Shown: in pieces, positions 32,651 to 45,233 of the stretch
Layout of the letters: each line of letters opens with the position of its first letter
Numbering within the stretch: the stretch's first letter is position 1
Assembly: GCF_963678635.1 (NCBI RefSeq)
Contig: NC_087066.1
Location: 19,435,996-19,499,995 of the forward strand
Origin: Symsagittifera roscoffensis
Taxonomy: Eukaryota; Xenacoelomorpha; Acoela; Convolutidae
Direction of reading: 5' to 3'
Length of the DNA: 64,000 nt
Program-made: the position numbers and the translations under genes
Notes under the pieces: generated by a model
What the model was told of the DNA's origin: nothing
The model's database searches: none
The model's input: only the letters and a program-made list of their open reading frames with translations

Positions 32651-35600
32651 TGAACTCTTACCTTATCTATTTGTTCCTAGTTTTTAAAAATACAATTACT
32701 AGATGCAAAGAAATTTTACAAAACACAAGACAACATGTTATGCAAATATACTAGATGCAAAGAAAAATTACAAAACACAAGCTCGATTCTAATTGGGTTC
32801 TCCACAGATCTTTCTCCTTTCAACGGAAGAAGGAAATTGCTTACATGTTGAGTCACATATCTGGAGTCAAGAACCTTGAGATATCATTCAAAATTACGTC
32901 TAGAATTCTAGTTATGATAAATTCTGATCGGTTCAAAACAAAACTGCTGAAAATTCCCTGAGAAGAAAAGCTTGATTTTGGTTCGCTGATATCAAAATTT
33001 TTGAAATTTCCAGGATAGTAAAGCTCGGATCTCACTGATTGAAATCAAAAATTTTAAAACTTTTATGGTTGCATTGATTTTTGTTGATTTAATTTTCAGC
33101 TAGACCAAATAAGTTGAAATCCATTCTGATTGTCTTTCACTTTGAAAATAACTCTTCAAGAAATTTGCTGTTTTTGTTTTTTTTTAATCTTTTTTTGGAG
33201 CTATTTAAGTCTCCTAATAAAATTTTTGGGACTTTCGAACTATCCCATTTGTTCTCAAGTTATTTCTTTTTAAACTAAGTTGCCCTCAATGAAAGTAAAT
33301 GAAATAGTTGGATGTATTGTATGTGACAGAGACTATAGACTTAAGGATGCGTCAAGTCATCATGAAAACTGTTGAATTTTAAAGTGTCCAAATTCTAATT
33401 TTCACTTATATAGCAGCAAAGAATTGAATACTCATATCAAAATGAAGCATTCCTTTTGTCAAAAAATATGTAACATTCGTCTACTGCAGTCACACATGAG
33501 GCTTAAGAAAAATAGGCCCTATAACCACTGGCTCAAGGGTCAGGGACACCATCTCTTGTGTTTTTCTACCTCAAGAACGGTCGGAGCCAGTTCGGTTCGT
33601 TTGTGACATGAGACTACGACCCGTTACAGCTTAAAGGCTACTACTAAAATATCCCCCCACTCTAGAATTAGAAACGTCCCCATACTTAGGTCTCTAGATA
33701 CCCAAAATACATGAACGCCGTTAAAAACCGGGCTGGAACAATCCGTTAAGTTACTTTTTATTAGACAGTGTAACTTTGATCCATTTCAGATGGATCAACC
33801 TAAAACTCGCCTTACCTCAACATAACAATTATAAAACACACTCTAGAAATTTAAATTAGTACTCACATTGTAGCACACTCAAGAAGGGGAAGTACTTCAG
33901 TCGGTAATTAACTCAAGAATTAAATAATGTAACTAAATGAGTTTTAATGTTAATCAGTTTCAATAACGAGGACAAGTCTTAACTCTAGGATATAGTTTCT
34001 CGTGAACCATTGGGACACTCAAGTTGTCCACCTTTCCGTCGAAGGTTCACTCTGGTCCAGCTCAAATAATCGTTCTCTCGGGAATACTCTGTCTTCTATT
34101 TCAGATGGGACAGCTCTACTCTTGTTCACTATGATGGAAATTGCGAATAGCAATTTCCTACCGATTTCTCTTGCAACTTTCCCGCGTTTTTCACTCGAAC
34201 GTTCTGACTTCTCTTTTCTGATTTTCAGTTATCGCGAGAAAATCGTGCATGACAGGTTCCATTCGAAATTTTGAAAAATTAAATTTCACTCCAAAATCAA
34301 GTGTTTTTTGCTTCTCTCAAGGTCAAACTTCCGAATATGACCGACTGGCACAATATTCTACATGGTGCTGGAAAGCACACTCAGCCGTCTCCAAACGAAC
34401 TGCACGAAAACGGTAAATTCAATAATATACGAAATCAAACATAGTACAAATCACTATAATAACTTTTTTTGAGCCTGGACAAATCTAGAAGTCTATAGAT
34501 TTCCATAATGTTGCTGATGTTCAAATGTTCTGATTGATGAATTGATCAGCAACAATCGAGTTCAAATTATCGTGAAATTCTCAATAGAAATTGATCCAAA
34601 ACACTTATGTTTGGATAAATTTGTTAGGCATTGAACATTTCCAGGAAAAAATTACTTAAAATTGAACTAGATTTTCATATCAAAATTAGAAGCTTAGGGT
34701 TAGAACAAGAGTATACAATTATCGAATAAGAAACCAAGAAAAACTTAAATTTTTCAACCAAATTAAGTAGAAATTTGGTTCAATTTTATAGTTTTTGAGA
34801 TCATTTTGCTTCATCTCAGATTATAAGTAATAGCTTAAGGAAACTTTCAACATAAAAACCATCAAGTATTAGTACTTGTGTAAATTATCAAAATTTTGTT
34901 TTATTAGATGAACTAAGTAAAAATACAGGAAAACTCGGATGTTTTCAGGCTATTTCCATGGAAGTGAATACAACTTAGAGAAAAGATGTTCGCTTAAGTG
35001 ATACAGTTTTCCCAATAAATTGTCTGTTTTTTTTGGTAGAAATCAAGCAAAAATACCACTTTAAAAAAGTAATAAGGTTTACTTAAAACACCACAAAAAA
35101 CTAGCAAGTGTCTTGAGTTGAATTTAACCAATCTTAGACTCATATTATGTAAAAATTTTTAAAAACAAACAATGAAATACAGAAATTCAAACAAAATTAA
35201 AATTTTTTCTCTGACAATCAAGTTCAAATTGTCGAGAAACTCTCAATGGAAATCAATCAAAAAATCTTTTGTCCACAGTAAAAACTGAAAAAGTAGATTT
35301 CTTGCAGCAAATCGGTTGTGTTGAAAATGCAATAAAAATTATATTATGATCTAATGAGTGGAAATGTAATTGCTAAAATTTTTTCTAAAAAGTTCATGAC
35401 TTTTATAGAACATAGTTTAACTGAATTGTTTTGCCTGGCTATCAATTTCGGTTTTCCTTGTTTGTTGTTTTCGACTAGCCTTATTTGTTGTTTTCGAGTA
35501 GGTTCATGGAGTACCGTGTAGTTAAGCTGATTTTTGAAGGCTATTTTCTTTTATTTTTCATTGATTTTGGTAAAGTTTTTAAAGTTCGAGCTATAAAAGA

Positions 35601-38600
35601 AAAAAACGAGATGAGATTCTAAAACAAAAATTTAATTCGATTTAACTCTAAACCAAGAGCTTTTTCAATAATTTGAGGGAACACAGAAAAATATACAGCT
35701 ATTTGCTCCAGAAAATTTTTTATAAAGTTGGGTTTTTTGATGCTATTTTTGGATTAGAGAACGTTCGTTAAAATGATACGGTTCTCCATCTCAAATTCTT
35801 TTTTTTTGGCAAAGATTTATTCAATTTGGTCTGAAAAATAATTAAATTGGTAGATGAAAGATAAAGCAGTAACCAAAATGTGTTGTTTTTGAGTTCGCAG
35901 GGAAGTAATGTTGAAATTCATTTTCATTGTTTGTGAAATTTGTGAAAATTGTTCTTGATTTTAACTTATTAATAATAGTCTAAAAAATCGAAATTCAAAA
36001 CTCTCAAAGAGAGGCACGGATAAGACTTTTGTTGTTGGGTTTTTGTTTCTAATGGTATATGAGTTAAATGAAATTATGAAAAACTTAGGGTTTTCAAGCA
36101 CATACATTTTTTCTACTAAATAATTATTTTAGTGCTAAATTTCATTAAACAACAATTCTCAAAAAAAGATAAAACTTTAACCAAAAATCTGCGTTCAAGT
36201 AATAAAATTACTTTATTTGACAAACAAAAATTACTAGAAAGCTCTGTTGTAGAAATATTTTTGAGAAATAATTTTGAGAAATAACAAGACTCATTGAGGA
36301 CTAGAACAGATAAATATGTACAACAACTTCAGATTATTGGAAAAGTTTACACATCCACCAATTTTCTTAAGAAACAGATACAGTTTCTGAAGTTTGAACA
36401 TAAAAAAATCTCCAAATCTGTTTCATGTGTGAGCCTAGGATGATAATTGTGATAAAACTTTTGATAAAACATATGTTAATGGAAAATTAGCAGAAATCTA
36501 AATGTTTATCAGAAATAACACTTGACTCAATTTTTTTCGATTTATATAAAATTTGATTTTAATTTTGTCTCTTTCAAATGAACTTTGGTTAATCTTTTAT
36601 AAAAATCAAAGTTAGACTCGAATCATGAAAACCTTCAAAAACCTTTCAAAATTAAAAAATTTTGAACTGATGTTTAATACAACATAGATATCCTCTAATA
36701 AGATAGTAGCACAAAAGATTTTGAGCGTAAACCAAAACAACTTTTGGTCAGATGCTGAGTCTACTTTGATGACTTGCACGTAACAATTTTCAAATTTTGA
36801 CAATTTTTCCGGGTATTCAAAAGTTTCAGCTGCGTTTCAGTTAGGTGTCAGCATAGTTTCAGGTAGATAGATCAATCTTTCAAAACATAAAATCATCTAA
36901 GAAAACAGTTAAGATAAAAGGTCGAAATATACCAAATCTTATCGCGTTCTGAAGTTTTTTTGAAAAGTTTCAATTTTTTAAATAAAAAATATACGTTTTT
37001 GCCCAAAAACTCTTACCAGTGACTATTCATGAGCCAAAAAACTAATTAAAAGACCCACATTCCTCAATCTACACGTAATACACCAATGATATATACCAAT
37101 TAGGTAACGCGTGCCAAAAATTTTGCGAAAAAACTAGACATTTCTACACAAAATCCCAAAAATATTGTTTTTCTTACCATTCTCTTACCATCACACAAAC
37201 CATGAAACCTTGCCAATTCTATTCCCTATCTTGATTCATTAGAAAACCTATTCCCTATCTTAATACATAGCCAGCGGTCCCGGAAATCTATTCCATAACT
37301 TAAAACTTCGGAGACCGCGGGCACCCACCCTCTCCCCGATCAGCTCATTCTTCTACCAATAACAAGTGATGTCCACTAGTGATGATCCTGATATTAATTC
37401 TGATTTTTTAGATCCCTTATTTTGCGTCGCTTGATAAACAAACAAAGAGTGATTCATTTTTCGGAAAATCAAGTGGTTCGTAATTTTGATCCAAGTTTTG
37501 ATGTAGTTGTAGTTGTATAAACTGTAACTTAAACAAAAAATAGCGCGCTGAGGCCAAAAACAGTAGGACACAATTTTAGTTTGGTCAAATCGGTCAAAAC
37601 GATGGCCAGTTTTGGTTAAGCCGAACGAAAAACAGCATAACTCGGGCTTTTTGGTTATACCTCAACCTAAAAGATGAAAAATAAAAATTCAAATGTTTGT
37701 AACAGAATTGGATCAATTTTACTAAGAAAAGCCAGGCTTTCTAATGTTCAGACTGAAATTAAGCTTTTGTACTTGAATCAGCCTCAAATTAGCTTTTTGC
37801 TGAAATTTTTACCGTTTTCTGCACTCAAGTTTAAAGAAAGGCCGCCAAATGCGTTTTTAATTGGCTTTTAATTTGCATTTTTTTGCACTTTTCTAGATTT
37901 ATTTAATGCTCGCCCACTCTGACAAAAATTGTTTCGGATCATTGTAAATTTTTTTTATCGATTTTAAATCGATCCAAATCAATTAACAATGTACAATTTA
38001 TGAAACTAAATGAATTTTAAATCGATTCAAATCAATATTTCTTGAAAATTTTGGACCAGTGTTTTTGGATCAGTCTTGAAATAAAGTGGTTAAAAAATTG
38101 ATCTTAATTGATCTAGATGGATTTCCCGACTCATTTGAATCCATCCGAATCTCACTTGAATGATTTATCAATTGATAACACTTGATTTTTTTAAAAACTT
38201 TGGATCAATTTAAGTGTCTGAAAAATAGATTTAAATCAATTTAGATTGATTTTCTGGCTCACTAAAATCATTTTTCTTTGTTGACACGGTTAATAAAAGA
38301 TTAGATTTCAAGTAAATGATCCCGATAAATCAAGATTTTGAGCTCAAAAATATATAAGGAAATAATAAAAAAAATGATTATAGTAAATCAGAATTAGGGC
38401 AGAAACGTAAGTAAAAAATCAAGAAAAATGTCGAAATAAATTAGATTTTGAGCTCGAAAGTATGTAGTAAAAACCAATGTAACAAATCAAGAAAATTGTC
38501 AATATAAATCAGACAAAAATGAGCTCAAAATTATACAAGCAAGGAATTCAAAAAATTATCATTGTTAATCAGATTAAGGACAAGAAACAAACCAAGAAAC

Positions 38601-40873
38601 AAACCAAGAAAAGGGTCAAAATGTATCAAAATTTGAGCTTCAGAATTTGCAACAAAGTTTTAGAAAATCATCATTATATATCAGATTTTGGGCATAAACA
38701 TATGTAAGAAATAAAAAAATTGTCAATATAAACCAGGTTTTGAGCTCGAATTTATGCAATGAAAATATGCAATGCCCTCTAACCCCAAAAATTCTCTAAA
38801 GGCACTTTGGGCGCTAATATAAACTAATTTTGAAGGGAGCGCACGCCAAAAAAGCGCAATTTTCTGGTCAAAATTTTAAAAACTGACCATCTTTAATGAT
38901 TCTGAGCCAATTTAGGCCATTGGGTACGTTTTAGTTGATTTAGTCATTCTTAATATTTGTAAGAACACGTAACAAAAAACGTTTCATTTTTTTTTGTCAT
39001 TGAAAGTTTGAAGAAGAAAAATAAGTTAAAAAATCGATTTAATTCGATTTAAAATTGATTTCTATCGATTTTATTTTAAGTAAGGTTCAAGATCAATTCA
39101 AACCGACTTAAGGTCGATTGGGATCATTCTTTTTTAATCAGCGTACTTTTGTAAAACTTAATCGATCTCAATATAATCTGCACACTTCTTTCATGCTAAA
39201 ATCGATCTCATCCATTTTTCTCATTGCGGGCGGCATTTCCGGCATTTCCATGTAAAATCAGTCAAACTTTGTACAATTTTTTAAAAACTTTTCATCATTT
39301 AGGCGAGATATAACCGAAAAGACCCCAATACTTTACCCGGGAAAGGAATATTTTTCTAGGTTTGTTTTGAACTTATTGGATATGAAAATTCTGCTTTGCA
39401 TCTACTTCTTAAATATGAATCAATCTAAAAGCTGATTACTTACTTGACAAATACTGCGACTGGAATATATCTGAACCATTTTGCGATTATTTCGCTCCTA
39501 TTAAAAAGATTTGTATAATTTAAAGTTAAAAATTGCCAGCCGGAATGTTTGCTCCAAAATTTAACAAGTTGGTTTAGTTTCAGTGTTGTTTTGTTCTAAA
39601 TGCCCTGACTTTAGGTTTGGGCTCTGAAATCAAACTCAAACGTTTAATTGGTGATGTCATATATGCAAATAATTCACATATTGACTCGATTGAATGTGTT
39701 TGGAGTCCAAAAGTTTCCGAAATTCAAACAAAAGTTTAGATTCGATTAATTGTTCACTGTTTCTTTTAAATACTGAAAGCTCTCAGTATTTGTCAAGGTA
39801 AACATACATTCCTTGCTAGTTTCGTAGAGAGTGCGAGTCAAGGGCCTTTTGGGGGTGAATTTGTCGAAATCGTGGGGGACTGTTGGGGGACCAGTGGATT
39901 TTAAACAGTAGTTTTACAGATCATTTAGAATTGAAATATCCTCTGCACACAAAGTTAAATAAATTTTTGCCAATGTTTCAACATCTGATAATGACGAGGA
40001 TTTCTGCTGAATCTCGATTAATTGCGAAACCTTGCATTGAATTCAATTAAATAAATTCAAATTGTGGCCAAGTTAAAAGCCAAGTTAAAAAACAAATTGT
40101 ATAGATAATGCGAAAACTATGTTAGAGCGCCGAAAGCGTGCTTTTTTGTTAGTAGGAAAAGTGTGCAAAATGATTTATGATTGAAGCGGCTCTTTTCACT
40201 TGTGCTTTTAATAATTAATTTAGATGATGAAACACCTGCTTTTTAAAGCACAAGTTTTTCAATGCGACGAAAAAAATTTCACTAAAGCTAGCTACATTTT
40301 TGTAAATACGATAAAATAGTATAATATGAGAGAAGATGATTCAGTTTCTCCGACGAGTATTGTATGAATTGATCTGGTTTAAAATCTAAGCAAGTGTACT
40401 TGATGGCTGTGCAAATTACACTGGATGTTCGTGCCACAGAAGGGGCAAGCGCTTTGAAAAAAAAGACACTTTTTTATTGGGAAAAATTTTGATAGGACAA
40501 GGTCAGTGTTCGTTTATAGCTGAAGGGTATTGAAATAAAACGGGTTGACCTTCATGCAAAAAATTGCTTATTATACAATTCTTTACACAGAGTTCTGAAA
40601 AATTGTCGATGTATGCTTTTAAAATAAAAGTTTCGTCTATTTCACGGGCTTCTGGTAATCAAATGAGCAGCAGTTTCAATTCTGGTTATTTCAAAAATAG
40701 CTTATCATAGAATTCCCCTAATGACCTAGAAGTCTCAATAATTTAACTAGTTCAACGAATCAAAGTAAAATAAAAAGGGATTTCTTCAGCCACTTTTCCC
40801 TTTTCTTAAACTATTTTAACTTTTTTACGAATAAATTTTTTAACTTAAAAAATTATTTGAAATAATTTTGCCC
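32651..40873. other. Long AT-rich stretch without recognised gene
   Basis: Both strands were read and no coding exon was recognised. The subregion of about 33540-34260 is less AT-rich and lacks the homopolymer character of its surroundings, and could be an unidentified element such as a solo LTR. A duplicated 'ctattccctatctt..attcat' motif occurs near 37220 and 37250. Confidence 0.55.
33776..33798. repeat. Perfect short inverted repeat
   Basis: 'ttgatccat' and 'atggatcaa' form perfect 9-bp arms around 'ttcag'. It lies in the less AT-rich island at 33.5-34.3 kb. Confidence 0.7.
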
Positions 40874-41090
40874 TGTCGAGAAGGTAAAACGATCGTCGAG
40901 CAATTGTTAATTCCGAGATAAAAATACAGTCAACTTAATCTTGCAAAGTTAGCATAAAGAGTGGTTAGAAACAGTATCCAAGGGTGACAGACTGTTCCAA
41001 GGACAAACACCTGCTAATGAATTAGTCTAGCACCAAGAGTGAACATTTGATTGACAGCTTTAGAAATGAACTAATTTACTCAATACAACA
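40874..41090 (-). repeat. 3' LTR of gypsy-type element
   Basis: Begins 'tgtcgagaaggtaaaacg' and ends 'actcaatacaaca' on the + strand. Equal in length to the 5' LTR, with one substitution. Confidence 0.95.
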
Positions 41091-41370
41091 CTTCTCCTTC
41101 GATAATGAAAACTTTAGTTAAGTAGAAATGATTTCGCTGGTTGACTTTAATGACTGAAATAGATGGTTGAAAATAGGTGGTTGATTGATCATAGATAGTT
41201 GAAAAGAATTACTAGCTTCATGTTACAATTCAGGATACAATTCAGAATTTAATAATGACGACTTTTTGTTAACAGCTAAAGGATCACTGGTCAGTGATAG
41301 CGATTGAGTTTTAAGCCACTAATGACTCACCCTCTCCCTGGGTTAGAACAGTTTAACGAAGTTTCTCAGT

Positions 41371-41428
41371 ATTGGAATTGCTAATTTATCATCCTAAATA
41401 GCTAATTGGAATTGCTAATTTATCATCC
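41371..41428. repeat. Microduplication at the broken pol end
   Basis: The 24-mer 'attggaattgctaatttatc' plus 'atcc' occurs at 41371-41394 and again at 41405-41428, a 34-bp step. It introduces the stop that ends the downstream pol frame. Confidence 0.9.
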
Positions 41429-42495
41429 ATCCAAACTACATTTTCCTTAACTGAGAAATCATTGACGAATTGAGCATGATAACGGCTCATTTGAGTAACT
41501 TTTTCATGAACTTCAGGATCTTGTGTAACAATGAGATCGCGAATAGCGCTCAGTTGGGGGTCCGATACATAATTTGATTCTATGAATTTTAAATTAAACA
41601 GGTCAGGTAATGAAGTAGTTTTGTTAACGATCTTACAATTTCGCGGGATAATTAACATACATACAAGGTTTGGGTCCACTGGTGGTACTGTTTCTCCTTT
41701 GAATTCCGAGGGTAACGAGAGAGTTGTATTTGTACGTATTGATTTTGTCTCTTTTGTGATGGCTTCTAGTGATACATTTGGGGGCAATTCTTCGATTTCG
41801 TCGCTACTACTATTTAGGCTTGGATGTTGTTTAAGAAATTTCTGCCATTTGTGCATGCTGCGGTCCATGTTGATATGTGATTTAAAATTTTGAGGGCTGG
41901 ATGTAACGAAAGATTGATTTTGAAAATTGGATTCAGATAATTTTGAACAACTGTGTTCTGATTGAATAATAGCCCCAACTAATCCAGTGCGTATTTCGCG
42001 TAGCCGTCGGCTTAAACCACGTGTTAGCATCTGATTGGTTGATTTCCCCTTACATGTTTTGCCGCCCTCTACCGAATCGTTATGTGACGAAACTTCCAGT
42101 CTATTTATAGAATGCTTCTTATTCGCTGTACAAATTGGTCCTTTGGATGTATTAGATCCCTTGGATGTATTAGGTCCCTTGGATGTATTAAAGCCAAGCG
42201 CAGTGCGAATTAGGTTGATCTTTGCCACCGTGAACATATTATCATACGTACTAATTGGCGTTGCTTCTTTACTTGGATGACGTGATAAATAGTCCGCCAA
42301 ACCAATTTTAGCCCCCGGTTTATGCTCAATTTGAAAATCAAAGGGAATTAGTCGATCTAACCAGCGCGTTAAACGACTAAACATCGTTTTATTTTTCTTG
42401 TTATTACTGTTCAAAAGGAATATCAGAGCTTTATGATTGGTAACGATCAAAAAACTTCGGCCCAGTATGTAATTTCTAAAGTATTCAGCCCCCAC
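41389..42495 (-). pseudogene. gypsy pol 3' part: end of RNase H and linker, no integrase
   Basis: The N-terminal portion (AEYFRNYILGRSFLIVTNHK, then WLDRLIPFDFQIEHKPGAK and ADYLSRHP) is the C-terminal half of a gypsy RNase H. A long Ser/Thr/Asn-rich stretch follows, containing three near-identical 'NTSKGPNTSKGS' repeats (around 42150-42190). The end, NVVWMDDKLAIP, resembles the linker that normally precedes the integrase zinc-binding region, but the frame then stops. It overlaps the upstream gag-pol frame by about 49 bp in a different phase because of the G-run defect at 42489-42493. Confidence 0.85.
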
Positions 42496-45233
42496 ACAAC
42501 TGCCAACATTTCCAATTCGTTTGTTGAGTATTTCTTTTCCGCTTCGTTAAGATATCGCGACGCGAACGAAATTGGGCGCCATCCTTCTGGTCCTAACTGT
42601 TCCAACACCGCGCCGAGCCCGTTATGGCTTGCATCGCACACTATGCGAATGTCCTTGTGGATATCAAAGTGCCGTAATTCAACAATGTTTGAAACTTGTT
42701 TCTTCAGGTTATCGAACGCGTTCTGGCATTCAGGTGTCCAAATGTATTCATTAGTTTTGCTTAATAGGGGCCGCAGCGGTGCCGATGATTCGGCCAATGC
42801 CGGCAGATACTTATGCAAACTATGGATCGACCCCATAAACGATTTTAATTGCGACCAGGTCCGTGGCGGCGTTAGCGCCTCTATTGGTTCTGTTTTTCTA
42901 ACCAATGGAGTAATTCCAGTCGGAGTTATTTTATGTCCTAGCCATTCGCATTCTCGTTGGGCGAATTTACATTTTGTCAATTTTAGAGACATATTTTCAC
43001 GATCCAGTTTCTTTAAAATTTTCTCTACCGTTGCTATGTGGTCTATTGCCGTTCCCTTGGTTACGACCAAAATATCATCGATGAACGCATGCGCTTGCGG
43101 GTATTCGGCGAGTATACAATCCATTGCGCGTTGGAATTCCGCGGGCATTGTAGTGAGGCCATAGAATCCGGTTATGAACCGGTATGTACCCGTCGAACGG
43201 CCTCCAATGAGAGAAAAATTGCACTGTATGCTCGTCTCAGCATTTAGTGGCAGTTGGCCAAATCCATTGTTGTGAAATATGTGTCTCCCTGTTTTTTTTT
43301 CGCTAATCGTTTGCCCAACCGTGTCCATTAGTTCCTCGATATTCGGCATTTGGTATTTATTCTTATGCACTTGTTTATTTAGTTCCCTCGACTCTAGTGC
43401 CAGCTTTACGGATCCATCCTTTTTTACTGTTATTACTATTGGGGACACAAAATATTTGTCCGAGCATTCAGATAATTTTTCAATATGACCCTGTTTCAAT
43501 AATTTGTCAATTTCGGCATCCACTTTTTCTTGCAACAAAATCGGGACTCGACGCCCCTTCTGTTGGACTGGGGTGAGGTTTTCAAAAAATTCGGCTTGTA
43601 CTTTGTAGTTTCTTATTTTCCCTACCCTGCTAAAAAGATTTGAAAACTGCTTACTGAAGTATGTTTGCCACGAATCCAACTCTCTCTCCGGTTCCAGTGC
43701 GTCGTGACTGCCTTCTTCAATGGACATGATTTGGTCCCCCGGTGTTTGTTGCACCAACTGGAGTCCTAGTTGGGGCATCAGATCCCTTCCAATTATTGAT
43801 GGTCGGTTCCCCCCGATCACTTTTATCCTTGCATGGATCTTCCAACCGTTTGATTGTATTGTTACTGCCATTGTTCCAATCATCTGTAGGGGATTGTTTC
43901 CATAATCTCGAAAAGCATTGTCCTCCTCCGTAAGATTGTCCAGTTTTACTCCTGATGTTCCCAAAGTTTTCCGTAATTCCCCGATGGTAAAGATGGAAAT
44001 TGGGGATCCGCTATCGATCCACACTCGAGTGAGTTTTCCATTGACTTTGATCGGCAATTGTGCCCCAGCAACTTTCAATTCTGTTACTCCTTTCCGTTTT
44101 ATGGCCATGACCATATAATCCCCGTCGGAACTGCTTGAGTCCCACAAGTGCACCACTGGATTCTTATTGACCCATCCAATGGAACTTGCATGTTCTGATG
44201 CTTCTTCGTCCGCCGAATTTTCTAGGTGATGATCGTCGACATTCTCCCGTATCATTCCTACGGCTCCCTGTCCTCGCTGGTTTCCACGTTTTCCCCTGCA
44301 GGTTCGTTCGAAATGGCCAATTTTGTGGCAAAAATTGCATGTAACCCCTTTTGCTGGGCATCTGTCCAAATGTTCCCTGGTGAAATTTTGTTGGTCGCAG
44401 TTATAACATTTGTTGTTATTGGGGGGATTTCTTCCTCGATACGATCCTCGCCCTTGGTAAGAGCCCCGGCCCCTTGAACGATTGTTCCGGTAACCTCCCC
44501 GGATTATCCCAACTGGTTCCGATTTTATTTGGATTCCTCTGCCTCCTGATGATGATCCAGTGGCCCCCACTGGTCCCGTGGCAACATATGAGGATGCATA
44601 CTTGCTACCCCTCTCGTACGAGAGAGCAATCCGGTACACTTCCTCAGGTGTTTTCGTCGACCTGCATAGTTCCTTTTGTGCATCCCGATTATTCATATTA
44701 ACAATGAATACGTCTCTTAGTATTCGGTCCTCTAATGTTCCAAAATTGCACCGCGCTGCCAATCCGCTGAGTACGGAGTGGAATTTCTCAAGACTTTCAT
44801 TAATAAATTGCTTACGAGAAAGGAGTTGGTATGTTTCATATGTTTCATTCCTTTCCTTCTTGAATTCCGTTTCCAGCGCGTCTATCATCCGTGGGTAACG
44901 AATCGTCTGGAGGTCCAGGTGTGGTCGTCTTTTGTGCAGTTCATCCTGCCCCTTTTCCCCCAAACACAAATACAGGTTCGAAATCAACACCATTTCTGAT
45001 TTCCGCCGATTTTTTCCGTCTACTTCCGCGGGCAAGTCAGTAATTTGTGCGGCTGTGAGTGTCGCGGCGAAATAAAAGTTCATTGGGTTTAGTGAGTGCT
45101 TGGCGACCATTCCCCATTGGAATCTGTTAATCCAGAATTCCCACATCATTGGCGGTTCCGTGCATTTTGCTGGCCAAAATCCCGTGATGCCCAGTGGATT
45201 CTTCCTCCTACCTAATCCTGCTGACTGCGCCAT
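42447..45233 (-). CDS. gypsy-type Gag-Pol ORF (Gag, protease, RT, start of RNase H), defective
   Basis: 928 residues. Gag occupies about 1-320, with two zinc knuckles (Cys276/Cys279 with His288/Cys292, and Cys299/Cys302/His307/Cys312) after an RG-rich basic stretch at 248-268. The protease has WIDSGS at 405-410. RT runs from about 540 to 800 with the catalytic FIDD box at 717-720. RNase H begins at about 862 (CDASHNGLGAVL). Two defects are visible. The segment expected to carry the first RT catalytic Asp (about 643-660) is read out of its usual phase after an A9 run at 43292-43300. The RNase H is cut off at a G5 run (42489-42493) where the frame shifts. The initiator ATG straddles the 5' LTR border. 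Gag and Pol share one frame, so no programmed frameshift is needed between them. Confidence 0.9.
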   Translation of the reverse strand: MAQSAGLGRRKNPLGITGFWPAKCTEPPMMWEFWINRFQWGMVAKHSLNPMNFYFAATLTAAQITDLPAEVDGKNRRKSEMVLISNLYLCLGEKGQDELHKRRPHLDLQTIRYPRMIDALETEFKKERNETYETYQLLSRKQFINESLEKFHSVLSGLAARCNFGTLEDRILRDVFIVNMNNRDAQKELCRSTKTPEEVYRIALSYERGSKYASSYVATGPVGATGSSSGGRGIQIKSEPVGIIRGGYRNNRSRGRGSYQGRGSYRGRNPPNNNKCYNCDQQNFTREHLDRCPAKGVTCNFCHKIGHFERTCRGKRGNQRGQGAVGMIRENVDDHHLENSADEEASEHASSIGWVNKNPVVHLWDSSSSDGDYMVMAIKRKGVTELKVAGAQLPIKVNGKLTRVWIDSGSPISIFTIGELRKTLGTSGVKLDNLTEEDNAFRDYGNNPLQMIGTMAVTIQSNGWKIHARIKVIGGNRPSIIGRDLMPQLGLQLVQQTPGDQIMSIEEGSHDALEPERELDSWQTYFSKQFSNLFSRVGKIRNYKVQAEFFENLTPVQQKGRRVPILLQEKVDAEIDKLLKQGHIEKLSECSDKYFVSPIVITVKKDGSVKLALESRELNKQVHKNKYQMPNIEELMDTVGQTISEKKTGRHIFHNNGFGQLPLNAETSIQCNFSLIGGRSTGTYRFITGFYGLTTMPAEFQRAMDCILAEYPQAHAFIDDILVVTKGTAIDHIATVEKILKKLDRENMSLKLTKCKFAQRECEWLGHKITPTGITPLVRKTEPIEALTPPRTWSQLKSFMGSIHSLHKYLPALAESSAPLRPLLSKTNEYIWTPECQNAFDNLKKQVSNIVELRHFDIHKDIRIVCDASHNGLGAVLEQLGPEGWRPISFASRYLNEAEKKYSTNELEMLAVVWGLNTLEITYWAEVF

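Noticed and set aside
42447-42495. Programmed ribosomal frameshift between the two gypsy frames
   Set aside because: The overlap lies in the middle of RNase H, not at a gag/pol or domain border, and coincides with a G5 run. A loss-of-frame mutation or sequencing slip is more likely.
42433-43164. 243-residue + strand frame opposite the gypsy pol region
   Set aside because: It is the complement of the RT/RNase H coding sequence and shows no protein-like motifs.
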